DNA from: Serratia sp. M24T3
GTDB taxonomy: Bacteria; Pseudomonadota; Gammaproteobacteria; Enterobacterales; Enterobacteriaceae
NCBI RefSeq assembly: GCF_000257645.1
Contig: NZ_AJHJ01000001.1
Location: forward strand, 124,001 to 188,000
DNA: 64,000 nucleotides
Direction: 5' to 3'
Numbering within the stretch: the first letter of the stretch is position 1; the number at the start of each line of letters is the position of its first letter. Below, piece by piece: positions 46,474 to 56,283 of this stretch. The notes below the pieces were generated by a model. It saw nothing but the letters and a program-made list of their open reading frames with translations, was not told where the DNA came from and made no database searches. The position numbers and the translations under genes were made by a program.

Positions 46474-47640
46474 TCAGAGCGCTTTTTTAGGCAACACCCG
46501 CCCCAGCAGTAAATAGCCTATCACTGCCGACAGCACCGATCCGATTAAAATACCTATCTTGGCATAAATCATCATCGACGCATCCGCATCACCAAACGCC
46601 AGCGATCCCAAAAAAATCGACATGGTGAAACCAATACCACACAGCACTGAAACTGCCGAAATTTGCTTGAAGTTGATGCCCGGTGGCAAACGAGTGATCT
46701 TTAATTTCATCGACACCCAGCAAAACAGCATGATGCCGATTGGTTTTCCGAGCAATAATCCTGCGGCAATGCCCATCGGCAGCAGTGAAAACACGTCTTC
46801 TCCCGTGACTCCCTGCAGCGATACACCGGCATTGGCAAAGGCAAAAATGGGTAGGATAAGCCAGGCAACCCACGGATGAATACCGTGCTCAACACGCCGC
46901 GCAGGGGACTTACCTTCCGTTTTTAACGGGATGAGGAAACCCAGTATCACACCGGCCAAAGTGGCGTGAACACCCGATTTCAGAACACAAACCCACAGGA
47001 AAATACCCAGCACCACGTAAGGCGTTAGCTTCGTTACGCCGCGCCAGTTAAGCCAGGCAAGGGCTGCAATTGCCAGCACAGACAATATTAAAGCGGTAAC
47101 AGAGATATCGTGACTGAAAAAAGCCGCGATTATTATGATCGCGCCGAGATCGTCGATAATTGCCAGCGCCAGTAAAAAAACCTTCAGACTGGTAGGGACT
47201 CGTGACCCTAGCAACGCCATCACGCCTAATGCAAAAGCGATATCAGTCGCTGCAGGAATAGCCCAGCCCTGACGTGCAACCTCGTCACCGCCGTTAAAGC
47301 ATAGGTAAAACAGCACCGGAACCAGCATACCGCCTAGCGCAGCAATGGCTGGAAACAGTGCCTGTTCTCGACTCGACAGCGCACCTTCGAGTAACTCGCG
47401 CTTTACCTCCAACCCGACCATCAGGAAGAAGATCGCCATCAGCCCGTCGTTAATCCATAACAGCAGCGGTTTGTTCAAACCAAACTGCCCGATGCTCAAG
47501 GCGACCGGCGAGTTGAGGAAATCGAGGTAAATACCACTTAACGAGGTGTTCGCCATGATCAAGGCGATGACAGCAGCCACAATCAAGACAATTCCGCCCG
47601 ACGCTTCCATACGTAAGAACTGACGAATCAGGTTTGTCAC
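46474..47640 (-). CDS. nhaA: sodium/proton antiporter NhaA
   Basis: NhaA exchanges internal Na+ or Li+ for two external protons and protects against salt and alkaline stress. The 388-residue protein has 12 transmembrane helices. The transport aspartates D163 and D164 are in [11 protein letters not shown] at exactly the E. coli positions. I chose GTG 47640 ([15 protein letters not shown]), with GGAG upstream, over an in-frame ATG at 47682. In E. coli nhaR, the LysR-type activator, follows nhaA; here the gene is followed directly by the rpsT terminator, so regulation must differ or nhaR is elsewhere. Confidence 0.95.
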   Translation of the reverse strand: MTNLIRQFLRMEASGGIVLIVAAVIALIMANTSLSGIYLDFLNSPVALSIGQFGLNKPLLLWINDGLMAIFFLMVGLEVKRELLEGALSSREQALFPAIAALGGMLVPVLFYLCFNGGDEVARQGWAIPAATDIAFALGVMALLGSRVPTSLKVFLLALAIIDDLGAIIIIAAFFSHDISVTALILSVLAIAALAWLNWRGVTKLTPYVVLGIFLWVCVLKSGVHATLAGVILGFLIPLKTEGKSPARRVEHGIHPWVAWLILPIFAFANAGVSLQGVTGEDVFSLLPMGIAAGLLLGKPIGIMLFCWVSMKLKITRLPPGINFKQISAVSVLCGIGFTMSIFLGSLAFGDADASMMIYAKIGILIGSVLSAVIGYLLLGRVLPKKAL

Positions 47641-47762
47641 TTTTCTACACTCCTTTAAAAGCTGTCTGTGGAAATAATGCACAGAGTCAGTGAGGAAGTG
47701 TACTCAGATGTGGTCGCAGGAAAAAGGCGTTTATGCCGAGGGTGGTTCCAAAATGCGAGACA

Positions 47763-47795
47763 AATAAAAATCCCCGACTTTTCAGCCAGGGATTT
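47763..47795 (-). terminator. terminator of dnaJ
   Basis: On the minus strand AAATCCC pairs with GGGATTT (complement of 47789-47795 and 47768-47774), enclosing an imperfect inner stem, and is followed by TTATTTG. It lies 27 bp after the dnaJ stop. Confidence 0.65.
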
Positions 47796-47822
47796 CATTA
47801 TTTCTTGCGAGCTCTGCCGAAC

Positions 47823-48962
47823 TTAACGGGTCAGGTCGTCAAAAAACTTTTTCACGCCGTCCAGGAAGCTCTTGGAACGCGGGCTGTTTTTCTCGCCCGA
47901 TGCACCGCCAAAGCTTTCTTCCAGATCGCGAAGCAGCTGTTTTTGCTTATCGTTCAGGCTAACCGGAGTTTCAACCACTACGCGACAAAGCAAGTCACCC
48001 TGTGCGCCACCACGAACGGATTTCACGCCGCGACTGCGCATGCGGAACACTTTGCCGGTCTGCGTTTCAGAAGGAATTTTCAGCTTCACGCGACCATCGA
48101 GCGTTGGCACTTCAATCTCGCCGCCAAGCGCCGCCATGGCGAAGTTGATTGGCACTTCACAATACAGGTTGTTGTCTTCGCGCTGGAAAATCTTGTGCGC
48201 CTTGACCTGAACCTGAACGTACAAATCGCCTGCTGGTGCACCCTGTTCGCCCGCTTCTCCTTCGCCTTCAAGACGAATACGGTCGCCGGTATCAACACCG
48301 GCCGGGATTTTCACCGACAGCGTCTTGGCTCGCTCTACGCGGCCATGACCGTGGCATTTGCTGCAAGGATCTTTAATGATGTTGCCGCGACCCTGACAAG
48401 TCGGACACGCCTGCTGTACGGTAAAGAAGCCTTGGCGCATCTGCACCTGGCCCTGACCGTGACAGGTTGGACAAGTTACCGGCTTGCTGCCCGCTTTCGC
48501 GCCGCTGCCGTGGCAAACGTCACACTCTTCCAGAGTAGGAATACGAATTTCTTTGGTTACGCCACGAACCGCCTCTTCAAGAGTCAGGTCCATGTTATAG
48601 CGCAGGTCTGAACCACGGCTCGCGCGTTGACGACGGCCGCCACCAAAGATATCGCCAAAGACGTCACCAAAGATGTCGCTGAAGTCTGCACCGCCGCCGC
48701 CGCCGTAACCACCACCACCGCCACCCATGCCGCCCTGTTCGAAGGCTGCGTGACCGTATTGATCATAGGCCGCACGCTTTTGCGCGTCGGTCAGAATTTC
48801 ATAAGCTTCTTTGATTTCTTTAAATTTGCTTTCGGATTCTTTATCGCCCTGATTGCGGTCAGGGTGATGTTTCATCGCCAGGCGCTTATAAGCCTTTTTG
48901 ATTTCGCGCTCGTCCGCTGTTTTGGAGACGCCCAAAATCTCATAGTAGTCTTGCTTCGCCAT
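47823..48962 (-). CDS. dnaJ: co-chaperone DnaJ
   Basis: DnaJ delivers unfolded proteins to DnaK and stimulates its ATPase. The 379-residue type-A J protein begins [18 protein letters not shown]. The order is a J domain with HPD near residues 33-35, a Gly/Phe-rich region (about 75-110), four CXXCXGXG zinc repeats (about 145-215) and the C-terminal substrate-binding domains. I chose ATG 48962 because it is the universal start of the family; the open frame extends 30 codons further upstream without homology. It follows dnaK after 218 bp, longer than in E. coli because an ERIC-like element lies between. Confidence 0.97.
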   Translation of the reverse strand: MAKQDYYEILGVSKTADEREIKKAYKRLAMKHHPDRNQGDKESESKFKEIKEAYEILTDAQKRAAYDQYGHAAFEQGGMGGGGGGYGGGGGADFSDIFGDVFGDIFGGGRRQRASRGSDLRYNMDLTLEEAVRGVTKEIRIPTLEECDVCHGSGAKAGSKPVTCPTCHGQGQVQMRQGFFTVQQACPTCQGRGNIIKDPCSKCHGHGRVERAKTLSVKIPAGVDTGDRIRLEGEGEAGEQGAPAGDLYVQVQVKAHKIFQREDNNLYCEVPINFAMAALGGEIEVPTLDGRVKLKIPSETQTGKVFRMRSRGVKSVRGGAQGDLLCRVVVETPVSLNDKQKQLLRDLEESFGGASGEKNSPRSKSFLDGVKKFFDDLTR

Positions 48963-49029
48963 GCTTTTGCTACCCTCAACATGCGTGCACGGGCGCAGAG
49001 TTACCTCGACGCCCGTACTGGTTATCAAT

Positions 49030-49152
49030 ATTCCCCTAACCCTTCGAAACACAGACAGTTTTAGCTGCGCTCACTCACTCAGGTAACTTACCGATGCAAG
49101 CTCCTGAAGTGAGTTCACTTGCCGCCTACCTGTATCTCAAAAGCTTTCGGGG
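49030..49152. repeat. ERIC-like repeat between dnaJ and dnaK
   Basis: The sequence around GCTGCGCTCACTCACTCAG (49064-49082), GTAACTTACCGATGCAAGCT (49083-49102) and TTCACTTGCCGCCTACCTGT (49114-49133) follows the order of conserved blocks in enterobacterial repetitive intergenic consensus elements. These include the central near-palindrome. The outer edges, TTCCCCTAA and TTCGGGGA, are diverged, so the limits are approximate. It would be transcribed within the dnaKJ mRNA and could form a long stem. Confidence 0.7.
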
Positions 49153-49180
49153 ACGTATCGATTACTTTGCCTCAAGGGCA

Positions 49181-51082
49181 TTATTTTTTGTCTTTAACTT
49201 CTTCGAATTCAGCGTCGACTACGTCGTCATCTTTCTGGGCGCTGGCATCACCGCCTTCGGCCTGAGCCTGCTGCTGTGCCATTTCCATCAGCTTGCCAGA
49301 AACCTGGACCAGAGCCTGGGTTTTAGCTTCGATGTCGGCTTTGTCTTCGCCTTTCGCTGCAACTTCCAGCGCTTTCAGAGCGTCTTCGATAGCAGTTTTG
49401 TCTTCAGCTGGCAGTTTGTCACCGGCTTCTTCCAATTGCTTGTGCGTACCGTGAATCAAATGGTCAGCCTGGTTACGGGTCTGAACCAGCTCTTCGAATT
49501 TACGGTCAGACTCGGCGTTAGCTTCCGCGTCGTTAACCATTTTCTGGATTTCTTCTTCGCTCAGACCAGAAGATGCCTTGATGGTGATCTTCTGCTCGCG
49601 ACCGGTATTTTTGTCTTTGGCAGACACGTGCAGGATACCATCGGCGTCCAGGTCGAAAGTAACTTCGATCTGAGCCATGCCGCGTGGCGCTGCCTGAATA
49701 CCATCAAGGTTGAACTGACCCAGCGATTTGTTATCGGCTGTACGCTTACGCTCACCCTGCACCACGTGAATGGTCACCGCAGACTGGTTGTCTTCAGCCG
49801 TAGAGAACACTTGGCTGTGTTTAGTCGGGATGGTGGTGTTCTTGGTGATCAGCGGAGTCATCACGCCGCCCATGGTTTCGATACCCAGGGACAGTGGAGT
49901 CACGTCGAGCAACAGAACGTCTTTAACTTCACCAGACAACACGCCGCCCTGAACCGCAGCACCGATGGCCACTGCTTCATCCGGGTTAACGTCTTTACGT
50001 GGTTCTTTACCGAAGAAATCAGCAACTTTCTTCTGAACCATTGGCATACGAGTCTGACCACCAACCAGGATAACGTCCTGGATGTCGGAAACGCTCAGGC
50101 CTGCATCTTTCAGTGCAACTTTCAGTGGCTCGATAGAACGGGCAACCAGGTCTTCAACCAGAGATTCCAGTTTTGCACGGGTTACTTTGATGTTCATGTG
50201 TTTCGGGCCGCTGCCGTCAGCAGTGATGTATGGCAGGTTAACGTCAGTCTGTTGTGCAGAAGACAGCTCGATTTTAGCCTTCTCTGCCGCTTCTTTCAGA
50301 CGCTGCATTGCCAACGGATCGTTACGCAGATCCATACCTTGGTCTTTCTTGAATTCTTCAACCAGATAGTTGATCAGACGGCTGTCGAAATCTTCACCAC
50401 CGAGGTGAGTGTCACCGTTGGTAGACAGAACTTCGAAGGTTTTCTCGCCATCAACTTCGTCGATTTCGATGATAGAGATATCGAAAGTACCACCACCCAG
50501 GTCGTATACCGCGATAGTACGGTTACCGACTTCGCGATCCAGGCCGTAAGCCAGCGCTGCTGCGGTAGGTTCGTTGATAATACGTTTTACTTCCAGACCT
50601 GCGATACGGCCGGCGTCTTTAGTTGCCTGACGCTGGGCATCGTTAAAGTATGCAGGTACGGTGATAACAGCTTCAGTTACTGGCTCGCCCAGGTAATCTT
50701 CGGCAGTTTTCTTCATTTTCTTCAACACTTCGGCAGAGATCTGCGGAGGTGCGATTTTTTGGCCTTTAACGTCGATCCAGGCGTCACCGTTGTCAGCGCC
50801 AACGATGCTATAAGGCATGATGCCTTTATCGCGCTGAACTTCTTCGTCCTGGAAACGACGACCGATCAGACGCTTGATAGCAAACAGCGTGTTTTGCGGG
50901 TTAGTGACTGCCTGACGCTTAGCAGGTTGGCCAACCAGGATCTCACCATCCTGTGCGTAAGCAATGATTGAAGGTGTAGTACGATCTCCTTCGGCGTTTT
51001 CGAGCACACGAGCCTTGGTGCCGTCCATGATCGCTACACAAGAGTTGGTTGTACCCAGGTCGATCCCAATAATTCTACCCAT
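49181..51082 (-). CDS. dnaK: molecular chaperone DnaK (Hsp70)
   Basis: DnaK binds and releases hydrophobic segments of client proteins in an ATP cycle with DnaJ and GrpE, and restrains sigma-32. The 633-residue protein has the ATPase domain (about 1-385) with [14 protein letters not shown] near the N-terminus and [12 protein letters not shown] near residues 193-204. The hydrophobic linker [15 protein letters not shown] follows near 389, then the substrate-binding domain and helical lid, ending EEVKDKK. It is transcribed from a clear heat-shock promoter and precedes dnaJ. Confidence 0.98.
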   Translation of the reverse strand: MGRIIGIDLGTTNSCVAIMDGTKARVLENAEGDRTTPSIIAYAQDGEILVGQPAKRQAVTNPQNTLFAIKRLIGRRFQDEEVQRDKGIMPYSIVGADNGDAWIDVKGQKIAPPQISAEVLKKMKKTAEDYLGEPVTEAVITVPAYFNDAQRQATKDAGRIAGLEVKRIINEPTAAALAYGLDREVGNRTIAVYDLGGGTFDISIIEIDEVDGEKTFEVLSTNGDTHLGGEDFDSRLINYLVEEFKKDQGMDLRNDPLAMQRLKEAAEKAKIELSSAQQTDVNLPYITADGSGPKHMNIKVTRAKLESLVEDLVARSIEPLKVALKDAGLSVSDIQDVILVGGQTRMPMVQKKVADFFGKEPRKDVNPDEAVAIGAAVQGGVLSGEVKDVLLLDVTPLSLGIETMGGVMTPLITKNTTIPTKHSQVFSTAEDNQSAVTIHVVQGERKRTADNKSLGQFNLDGIQAAPRGMAQIEVTFDLDADGILHVSAKDKNTGREQKITIKASSGLSEEEIQKMVNDAEANAESDRKFEELVQTRNQADHLIHGTHKQLEEAGDKLPAEDKTAIEDALKALEVAAKGEDKADIEAKTQALVQVSGKLMEMAQQQAQAEGGDASAQKDDDVVDAEFEEVKDKK

Positions 51083-51202
51083 CTAAAACGTCTCCACTAA
51101 AATTCATTATTCGTTGAGGTTGTTACTCTATATGCGGACGGTTTTTTTCATTTCAACTGTCCGATATTGCTTTCATCAGCGGTAACAACTGCGGTTGAGA
51201 AT

Positions 51203-51231
51203 AAGATGGGGTCATGTGACGCAGCATCAAG
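51203..51231 (-). promoter_or_regulatory. sigma-32 heat-shock promoter of dnaKJ
   Basis: On the minus strand CTTGATG (complement of 51225-51231) and CCCCATCTT (complement of 51203-51211) are separated by 13 bp, a near-exact match to the sigma-32 consensus and to dnaK P1 of E. coli. It lies about 120 bp before the dnaK ATG. Confidence 0.92.
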
Positions 51232-51267
51232 GGCAACAACAAAAAAAATTTTGTGTTTATTGCCCTT
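51229..51267. other. nested hairpin between the MHS transporter gene and dnaK
   Basis: AAGGGCAA (51229-51236) pairs with TTGCCCTT (51260-51267). Inside, ACAAAA (51239-51244) pairs with TTTTGT (51249-51254). It lies 29 bp after the upstream transporter gene and probably ends its transcript. It overlaps the -35 of the dnaK heat-shock promoter by three bases. Confidence 0.5.
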
Positions 51268-51295
51268 TTAGATCAATTTTGAGCGATTACGTTGA

Positions 51296-52618
51296 TTATT
51301 GTCCGCCGGAAAGAGAGTCAGCCAGCCGGGTTTCGATGGTTGACTCATTATTAAGGTCACGGTTGAGGTACAAACCTAGCCCCAGTCCGATCACCGCCAA
51401 GGCCATAACATAGTAGCAAGGAGCCATTGGCGTGATGCGCGTGATCATGGTGACAAAAATCGGTGTCAGGCCACCAAAAATCGCGTAGGACAAATTGTAT
51501 GAGAACGAGATGCCGGTAAAACGCACCTCTGCCGGGAAAGCCCGTACCATCACAAAAGGCACCGCCCCGACAACGCCAATGCTGAATCCGGTCAGGGTAT
51601 ACATTGGTTTTAGCCAGCTGCTGTCAATCGCTACTGTGTGGTAAAACGCCCAGCTGCAGAGGCCAAAAAATACGCTGCCGATAATAAAGGTCTTACTCGA
51701 TCCAATGCGGTCAACCACCCAGCCCGCGCAAATACAGCCAAACAGCAACGCGATGGTTGCCATACTGTTAGCCTGCAAGGTAAGCGCCGCGGGGATCGCC
51801 AGCTGTTTTTGCAGGTAGGTTGGTGTCATCAAAATCACCACCACGATGCACGCCGACAGCAGCCAGGTCATCAGCATAGAAACCACAATTTCTTTCTTGT
51901 GATCGCGGATCACTGATTTTATCGGCATCCCCTCTGCCAGCACCTTATGCGATTTCATCTCGATAAAGATGGGCGTTTCCTGCAACCAGCGACGTAAATA
52001 CAGCGCGATAAAACCAAAGATCCCGCCAATAAAGAACGGAATGCGCCAGCCGCCGTGCGCAATAGAAGACGCGGGCAACAGCGTATTTATCAATGTCGCA
52101 ACCAGTGAACCGAGCAAAATCCCCATCGTCAGTCCGGCGGTTAGCGTTCCACAGGCGAAGCCAATACGTTTGCGCGGCACGTGTTCGGCGACAAACACCC
52201 AGGCGCCCGGCACTTCTCCGCCTATCGCAGCCCCCTGCAAAAGACGCATCAGCAGCAGTAATAATGGAGCCGCGATGCCGATAGAGGAATAGGTAGGCAA
52301 CAGACCAATCGCCAACGTGGGCAAAGCCATTAATAAAATACTAAGGCTAAACATACGCTTACGACCAACTAGATCGCCAAAGTGCGCCATCACAATACCG
52401 CCCAGCGGGCGTGCTAGATAACCGGCTGCAAAAATGCCGAAAGTTTGCACCTGACGCAGCCAGTCCGGCATTGAAGCAGGGAAAAACAGATCGCCAATCG
52501 TCGCCGCGAAGAAGACAAAGATGATGAAGTCGTAGAATTCCAGAGCGCCGCCTAATGCAGCGAGGGAGAGGGTTTTGTAATCCTGCCGGTTCAGCCGGCG
52601 ATTATTGTCGTGTTGCAT
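51296..52618 (-). CDS. MFS transporter, metabolite:H+ symporter (MHS) family
   Basis: A 440-residue inner-membrane permease with about 12 helices. Family marks are ALEFYDFIIFVFFAATIGDLF near the N-terminus (residues about 24-44), the loop motif GDLVGRKRMF near residues 82-91 and RLLQGAAIGGEVPGAWVFVAE near 125-145. Together they place it with MHS transporters such as ProP, KgtP and ShiA. The substrate, probably a small acid or zwitterion, cannot be decided. It occupies a place next to dnaK where E. coli has satP and other genes. It is a single-gene unit on the dnaK strand. Confidence 0.85.
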   Translation of the reverse strand: MQHDNNRRLNRQDYKTLSLAALGGALEFYDFIIFVFFAATIGDLFFPASMPDWLRQVQTFGIFAAGYLARPLGGIVMAHFGDLVGRKRMFSLSILLMALPTLAIGLLPTYSSIGIAAPLLLLLMRLLQGAAIGGEVPGAWVFVAEHVPRKRIGFACGTLTAGLTMGILLGSLVATLINTLLPASSIAHGGWRIPFFIGGIFGFIALYLRRWLQETPIFIEMKSHKVLAEGMPIKSVIRDHKKEIVVSMLMTWLLSACIVVVILMTPTYLQKQLAIPAALTLQANSMATIALLFGCICAGWVVDRIGSSKTFIIGSVFFGLCSWAFYHTVAIDSSWLKPMYTLTGFSIGVVGAVPFVMVRAFPAEVRFTGISFSYNLSYAIFGGLTPIFVTMITRITPMAPCYYVMALAVIGLGLGLYLNRDLNNESTIETRLADSLSGGQ

Positions 52619-52736
52619 AAGATACCTGGAGCACCGAGTTGAGGTAAAAAAATTGCCGCGCTATGTAAAGTAAACATTACTATAATCGGCAATTAATTTA
52701 CACACCACTACCCTCGGATCTTATCGCAGAAAAACG

Positions 52737-53330
52737 TTAATTTTGGTTGTTTGTATCGCGGATTGCGCTCTTTGGGCGAAAAGCTGCTACAACTTGCGGC
52801 TGTGTTTCAATATAAGGCCCATCAAGCAGCTGTATACAATAAGGTACACTGGCAAAAATTCCTGACACTATGACTTTACCCTGCTCGTCCTTAAGCCCTT
52901 CCAGCGTTTCTTTGATCGATTTTGGCTGACCGGGTAAATTCAGAATCAGCGCCTGCTTGCGGATGACTCCAACCTGGCGCGACAAAATTGCCGTAGGGAC
53001 AAAGTGCAGACTGATTTGGCGCATTTGCTCGCCAAAACCCGGCATCAGTCGATCGGCAACCGCCATAGTCGCGTCAGGAGTTACATCGCGCCGCGCAGGT
53101 CCAGTGCCGCCGGTCGTTAGCACCAAATGACACCCTGCTTCATCCACCAGCTCGCAGATAGCCTGCTCAATCAGCGGCTGTTCGTCAGGAATTAGGCGTT
53201 TTTCAACCACGAAAGGAGTCATTAACGCCTGCTCCAGCCACTCTTCAAGCGCTGGAATACCTTTATCCTGATACACCCCACTCGATGCACGATCGGATAC
53301 CGACACCAGACCAATTCGTAATTTATCCAT
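52737..53330 (-). CDS. mog: molybdopterin adenylyltransferase
   Basis: MogA adenylates molybdopterin before molybdate insertion in molybdenum-cofactor synthesis. The 197-residue protein (E. coli 195) shows the MoCF-biosynthesis signature LVLTTGGTGPARRDVTPDA near residues 70-88, and the SDRAS and NLPGQPKSIKETL blocks. GGAGGAG lies close to the ATG. It is transcribed in the same direction as talB, with 207 bp between them. In E. coli the same pair is adjacent. Confidence 0.95.
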   Translation of the reverse strand: MDKLRIGLVSVSDRASSGVYQDKGIPALEEWLEQALMTPFVVEKRLIPDEQPLIEQAICELVDEAGCHLVLTTGGTGPARRDVTPDATMAVADRLMPGFGEQMRQISLHFVPTAILSRQVGVIRKQALILNLPGQPKSIKETLEGLKDEQGKVIVSGIFASVPYCIQLLDGPYIETQPQVVAAFRPKSAIRDTNNQN

Positions 53331-53483
53331 CTCACTCCTCCAGACAGCTGTGAAAATTGCCGCGTATTGCGGTCACAGTAAAAGCCAAGTATATCGGGAA
53401 CCTGAAGAGGAACGACACAAGGGTTTGGTTTTTTTGCAGTAATGAGCCAGAGAATTGGCGGCAGGCAGCTAAAATCAGGACAT

Positions 53484-53509
53484 AAAAAAGGCGGCCTCAG
53501 CCACCTTTT
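53484..53509 (-). terminator. terminator of talB
   Basis: On the minus strand AAAAGGTGGC/GCCGCCTTTT (complement of 53500-53509 and 53486-53495) with a TGAG loop continues into TTTTTTATG. It lies 28 bp after the talB stop. Confidence 0.85.
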
Positions 53510-53537
53510 CTAGAAAACAGATCGTGCTAACCGGCAA

Positions 53538-54491
53538 TTACAGCAGGTCGGCGATCATTTTCTCAAGTTTGCCCTGGTCTATGGCAAACTTGCGGATACC
53601 GTCAGCCAGCTTGTCGATAGCCATTGGATCCTGGTTATGATCCCAGTAAAACTGCGCTTCAGTCAGCGGAGCTGGGCGAGCTTTAACTTCACCGGTGTAA
53701 GACAGTTTACGTTCCAGGCTGCCTTCAGTTTCTTTCAGTTCTTTCAGCAGTGCAGGTCCGATAGTCAGACGGTCACAACCAGCCAGCTCGACGATTTCGT
53801 CAGTGTTACGGAAGCTTGCGCCCATAACAACAGTTTCATAACCGTGCTGTTTGTAGTATTCGTAGATTTCAGTAACAGAAACAACGCCTGGATCTTCGTG
53901 TGGCGCGAACTCTTTCTTGTCGCCGTTAGCTTTGTACCAATCAAGAATACGGCCAACGAATGGAGAAATCAGGTAAGCACCGGCTTCGGCACAGGCACGC
54001 GCCTGAGCAAAGGAGAACAGCAGGGTCAGGTTACAGTTGATGCCTTCTTTTTCCAGCTGCTCGGCGGCACGGATGCCCTGCCAGGTTGAAGCCAGTTTAA
54101 TCAGGATGCGATCGTTGCTGATGCCGTGATCGTTGTAAAGCTTGATAAAACGATGAGCCTTGGCAATGCTGGCTTCTGTGTCGTAAGACAGGCGAGCATC
54201 AACTTCGGTAGAAATACGGCCTGGAACCAGTTTTAGGATTTCAAGACCGATATTTACTGCCAGCTTGTCCGCTGCATCGGCGATTTGCTGATCGCGGTCA
54301 CCGCTTTGATCGCGCGCCCATGCAATAGCTTCGTCGATCAATTTACGATATTCCGGAATCGAAGCAGCGTTGAGGATCAGAGAAGGGTTAGTGGTTGCAT
54401 CCTGAGGCTGATACAACTTGATTGCCGCGATATCACCAGTATCTGCAACTACTTTGGTCAATTCGCGTAGGGAAGAAAGTTTATCGGTCAT
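53538..54491 (-). CDS. talB: transaldolase B
   Basis: TalB transfers a dihydroxyacetone unit between sedoheptulose-7-phosphate and glyceraldehyde-3-phosphate in the non-oxidative pentose phosphate pathway. I chose ATG 54491 ([12 protein letters not shown]), giving 317 residues as in E. coli; an ATG 15 bases earlier has no better ribosome site. The Schiff-base lysine is K132 in ILIKLASTW. The N-terminal TTNPSL motif and the [11 protein letters not shown] block are present. Confidence 0.97.
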   Translation of the reverse strand: MTDKLSSLRELTKVVADTGDIAAIKLYQPQDATTNPSLILNAASIPEYRKLIDEAIAWARDQSGDRDQQIADAADKLAVNIGLEILKLVPGRISTEVDARLSYDTEASIAKAHRFIKLYNDHGISNDRILIKLASTWQGIRAAEQLEKEGINCNLTLLFSFAQARACAEAGAYLISPFVGRILDWYKANGDKKEFAPHEDPGVVSVTEIYEYYKQHGYETVVMGASFRNTDEIVELAGCDRLTIGPALLKELKETEGSLERKLSYTGEVKARPAPLTEAQFYWDHNQDPMAIDKLADGIRKFAIDQGKLEKMIADLL

Positions 54492-54553
54492 TGTGGCATA
54501 TCTCATCGTTTAGAGTTTATCGTTGAGGCATTTTCATGCCTTGCCTTCTCTTG

Positions 54554-54581
54554 ATGATAACATGCAACAAGACATCCGCAA
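54554..54581 (-). promoter_or_regulatory. talB promoter candidate
   Basis: On the minus strand TTGCGG (complement of 54576-54581) and TATCAT (complement of 54554-54559) are separated by 16 bp, with the -10 about 62 bp before the talB start. Confidence 0.5.
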
Positions 54582-54700
54582 GGCAGATATGGCGGTCCAA
54601 ACTTTAAGTGAATAAATCGCATATTCACATAACAGATCAATTCGATAACCGGCATAAATGGAGGGATTCACCATGATTTTTCTAGGGAATAAAGGACTTA

Positions 54701-56140
54701 ATGGCCAGTTTGCTTAACTTTCTCGACGATATCCTGTGGGAATCGATCCTGATTTACTTCCTGCTAGGCTACGGGCTGTATCTGACACTCAGGACGCGGT
54801 TTATTCAGTTTCGCCGTTGGCCTGACATGTTTTTCAGCCTGCGCCGCGATGCACAAACCGATCGCAGAGGAGTTTCACCCTGGCAGGCACTGGCGGTCAG
54901 CTTGTCGGGAAGAGTCGGCGTCGGGAGCCTGCTGGGCGTAGCGATGGCGCTAACAGCCGGTGGTCCGGGAGCTATTTTCTGGATGTGGATCATTACTTTA
55001 CTCAGCTTGCCAATGGCGCTGATTGAAAACACGCTGGCGCAAATCTTCAAAACCACCGACCAACGAGCACAATTTCGTGGCGGACCGGCAGAATATATGA
55101 GTCGCGGATTGGGCATGCGCTGGATGGGCGTGCTGTTCGCCGTTCTGATGATTCTAACCATTGGCCTGGTATTCAACGCGTTACAGGCAAAAGCTGCCAT
55201 TCATGCGCTGTCTAGCGCCTTCCAGATTGATCCTTGGTACACCGGCATCGCGTTAAGTCTGGTTTTTGCCGTGACCTTGCTTGGCGGACTTAAAGCGCTG
55301 GTCAAAATTTCCGTCTGGCTAGCGCCGTTGATGAGTGCCGGTTATCTGCTGCTGGCGCTGTGGATTATGGCCGATAACCTTGAAAAGCTGCCTTCCGTGT
55401 TCGTGCTTATCTTCAATAGCGCCTTTGGCTTGCAGGAATTTGCAGGCGGTATTTTGGGTTACGGCGTGACGCTGGCGCTAACTCAGGGCATTCAGCAGGG
55501 ATTATTTTCCAATGAAGCCGGTGCAGGGTCGACTCCGCATATCAGCGCGCTTGCTGCAACTCGTCATCCTGTTGCGCTTGGCTTTTCACAGATGCTGGGC
55601 GTATTGGTCGATACCTTTGTGGTATGCAGCGCCACCGCGATGATCATTCTCTCTTCCGGTTTCCTCAGCGCGCCGACTGACCGTATTAGCGGTCTTGGCC
55701 TGCTGGCCGAAGCAATCACGGCGGATATCGGACCATTGGGGCCTGAAATCCTTGCAGTGTTTACGCTGGCGTTTGCGTTTACCACGATGCTCGCCAACTA
55801 TTTGTATGCCGAGAATAATTTAGTCTTTTTAATGCGTGGCAACACGGGATGGATTTACCTTTTGCGCCTCGCGATGTTAGTGCTCTTGCTGGCCGGTTGC
55901 CTGATCAACACTCCACTGCTGATGCAGACTGCCAGCATCTCCCTGGCGCTAATGACCATCATCAACCTGACTGCGCTATTGTTGCTTTCCGGGCTGGCGC
56001 TCAAGGTGGTCAGAGACTACGAACGCCAGCGGCTGATGGGCCGGGTGCCGACATTTAATCCGGACAATTTTCCCGAGCTAAAAGGCCAATTGCAGGCAGG
56101 CATCTGGTCGAAGGCGGTTCGCTCTTCAGAGCCACGTTAA
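54701..56140 (+). CDS. yaaJ: AGCS family sodium:alanine/glycine symporter YaaJ
   Basis: A 479-residue inner-membrane transporter of the alanine or glycine:cation symporter family with about 11 helices. The segments LAVSLSGRVGVGSLLGVAMAL (residues about 66-86) and GLFSNEAGAGSTPHISALA (about 268-286) are the family's substrate- and sodium-binding signatures. E. coli YaaJ (AlsT-like) lies at the same place beside talB and yaaA. The ATG is fixed by AAGGA 4-5 bases upstream. The exact amino acid is not certain. Confidence 0.92.
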   Translation: MASLLNFLDDILWESILIYFLLGYGLYLTLRTRFIQFRRWPDMFFSLRRDAQTDRRGVSPWQALAVSLSGRVGVGSLLGVAMALTAGGPGAIFWMWIITLLSLPMALIENTLAQIFKTTDQRAQFRGGPAEYMSRGLGMRWMGVLFAVLMILTIGLVFNALQAKAAIHALSSAFQIDPWYTGIALSLVFAVTLLGGLKALVKISVWLAPLMSAGYLLLALWIMADNLEKLPSVFVLIFNSAFGLQEFAGGILGYGVTLALTQGIQQGLFSNEAGAGSTPHISALAATRHPVALGFSQMLGVLVDTFVVCSATAMIILSSGFLSAPTDRISGLGLLAEAITADIGPLGPEILAVFTLAFAFTTMLANYLYAENNLVFLMRGNTGWIYLLRLAMLVLLLAGCLINTPLLMQTASISLALMTIINLTALLLLSGLALKVVRDYERQRLMGRVPTFNPDNFPELKGQLQAGIWSKAVRSSEPR

Positions 56141-56158
56141 ATCGGCTTAAATCACAAT

Positions 56159-56198
56159 GGCCGCGCTTAAGGCAGCGGCTATTGCTATGATTTTTTCT
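56159..56198 (+). terminator. weak terminator after yaaJ
   Basis: GCCGC and GCGGC (near 56160-56178) form a short stem with an imperfect inner part, followed at a distance by TTTTTTCTTC. The gap before the T run makes this a weak candidate. Confidence 0.3.
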
Positions 56199-56283
56199 TC
56201 GTTGCGCGTTTTTTGTTAAAATGCACGCAGATTGCTTATTTCATTTCCTGCTGAACTACTGCGCAGACTAACCGGACGCCCCT

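Noticed and set aside
49094-50971. 625-codon open frame antisense to dnaK
   Set aside because: It mirrors dnaK, whose highly biased codons leave long stop-free antisense frames. The translation is rich in Phe, Gln and Val without domain structure, and dnaK is certain.
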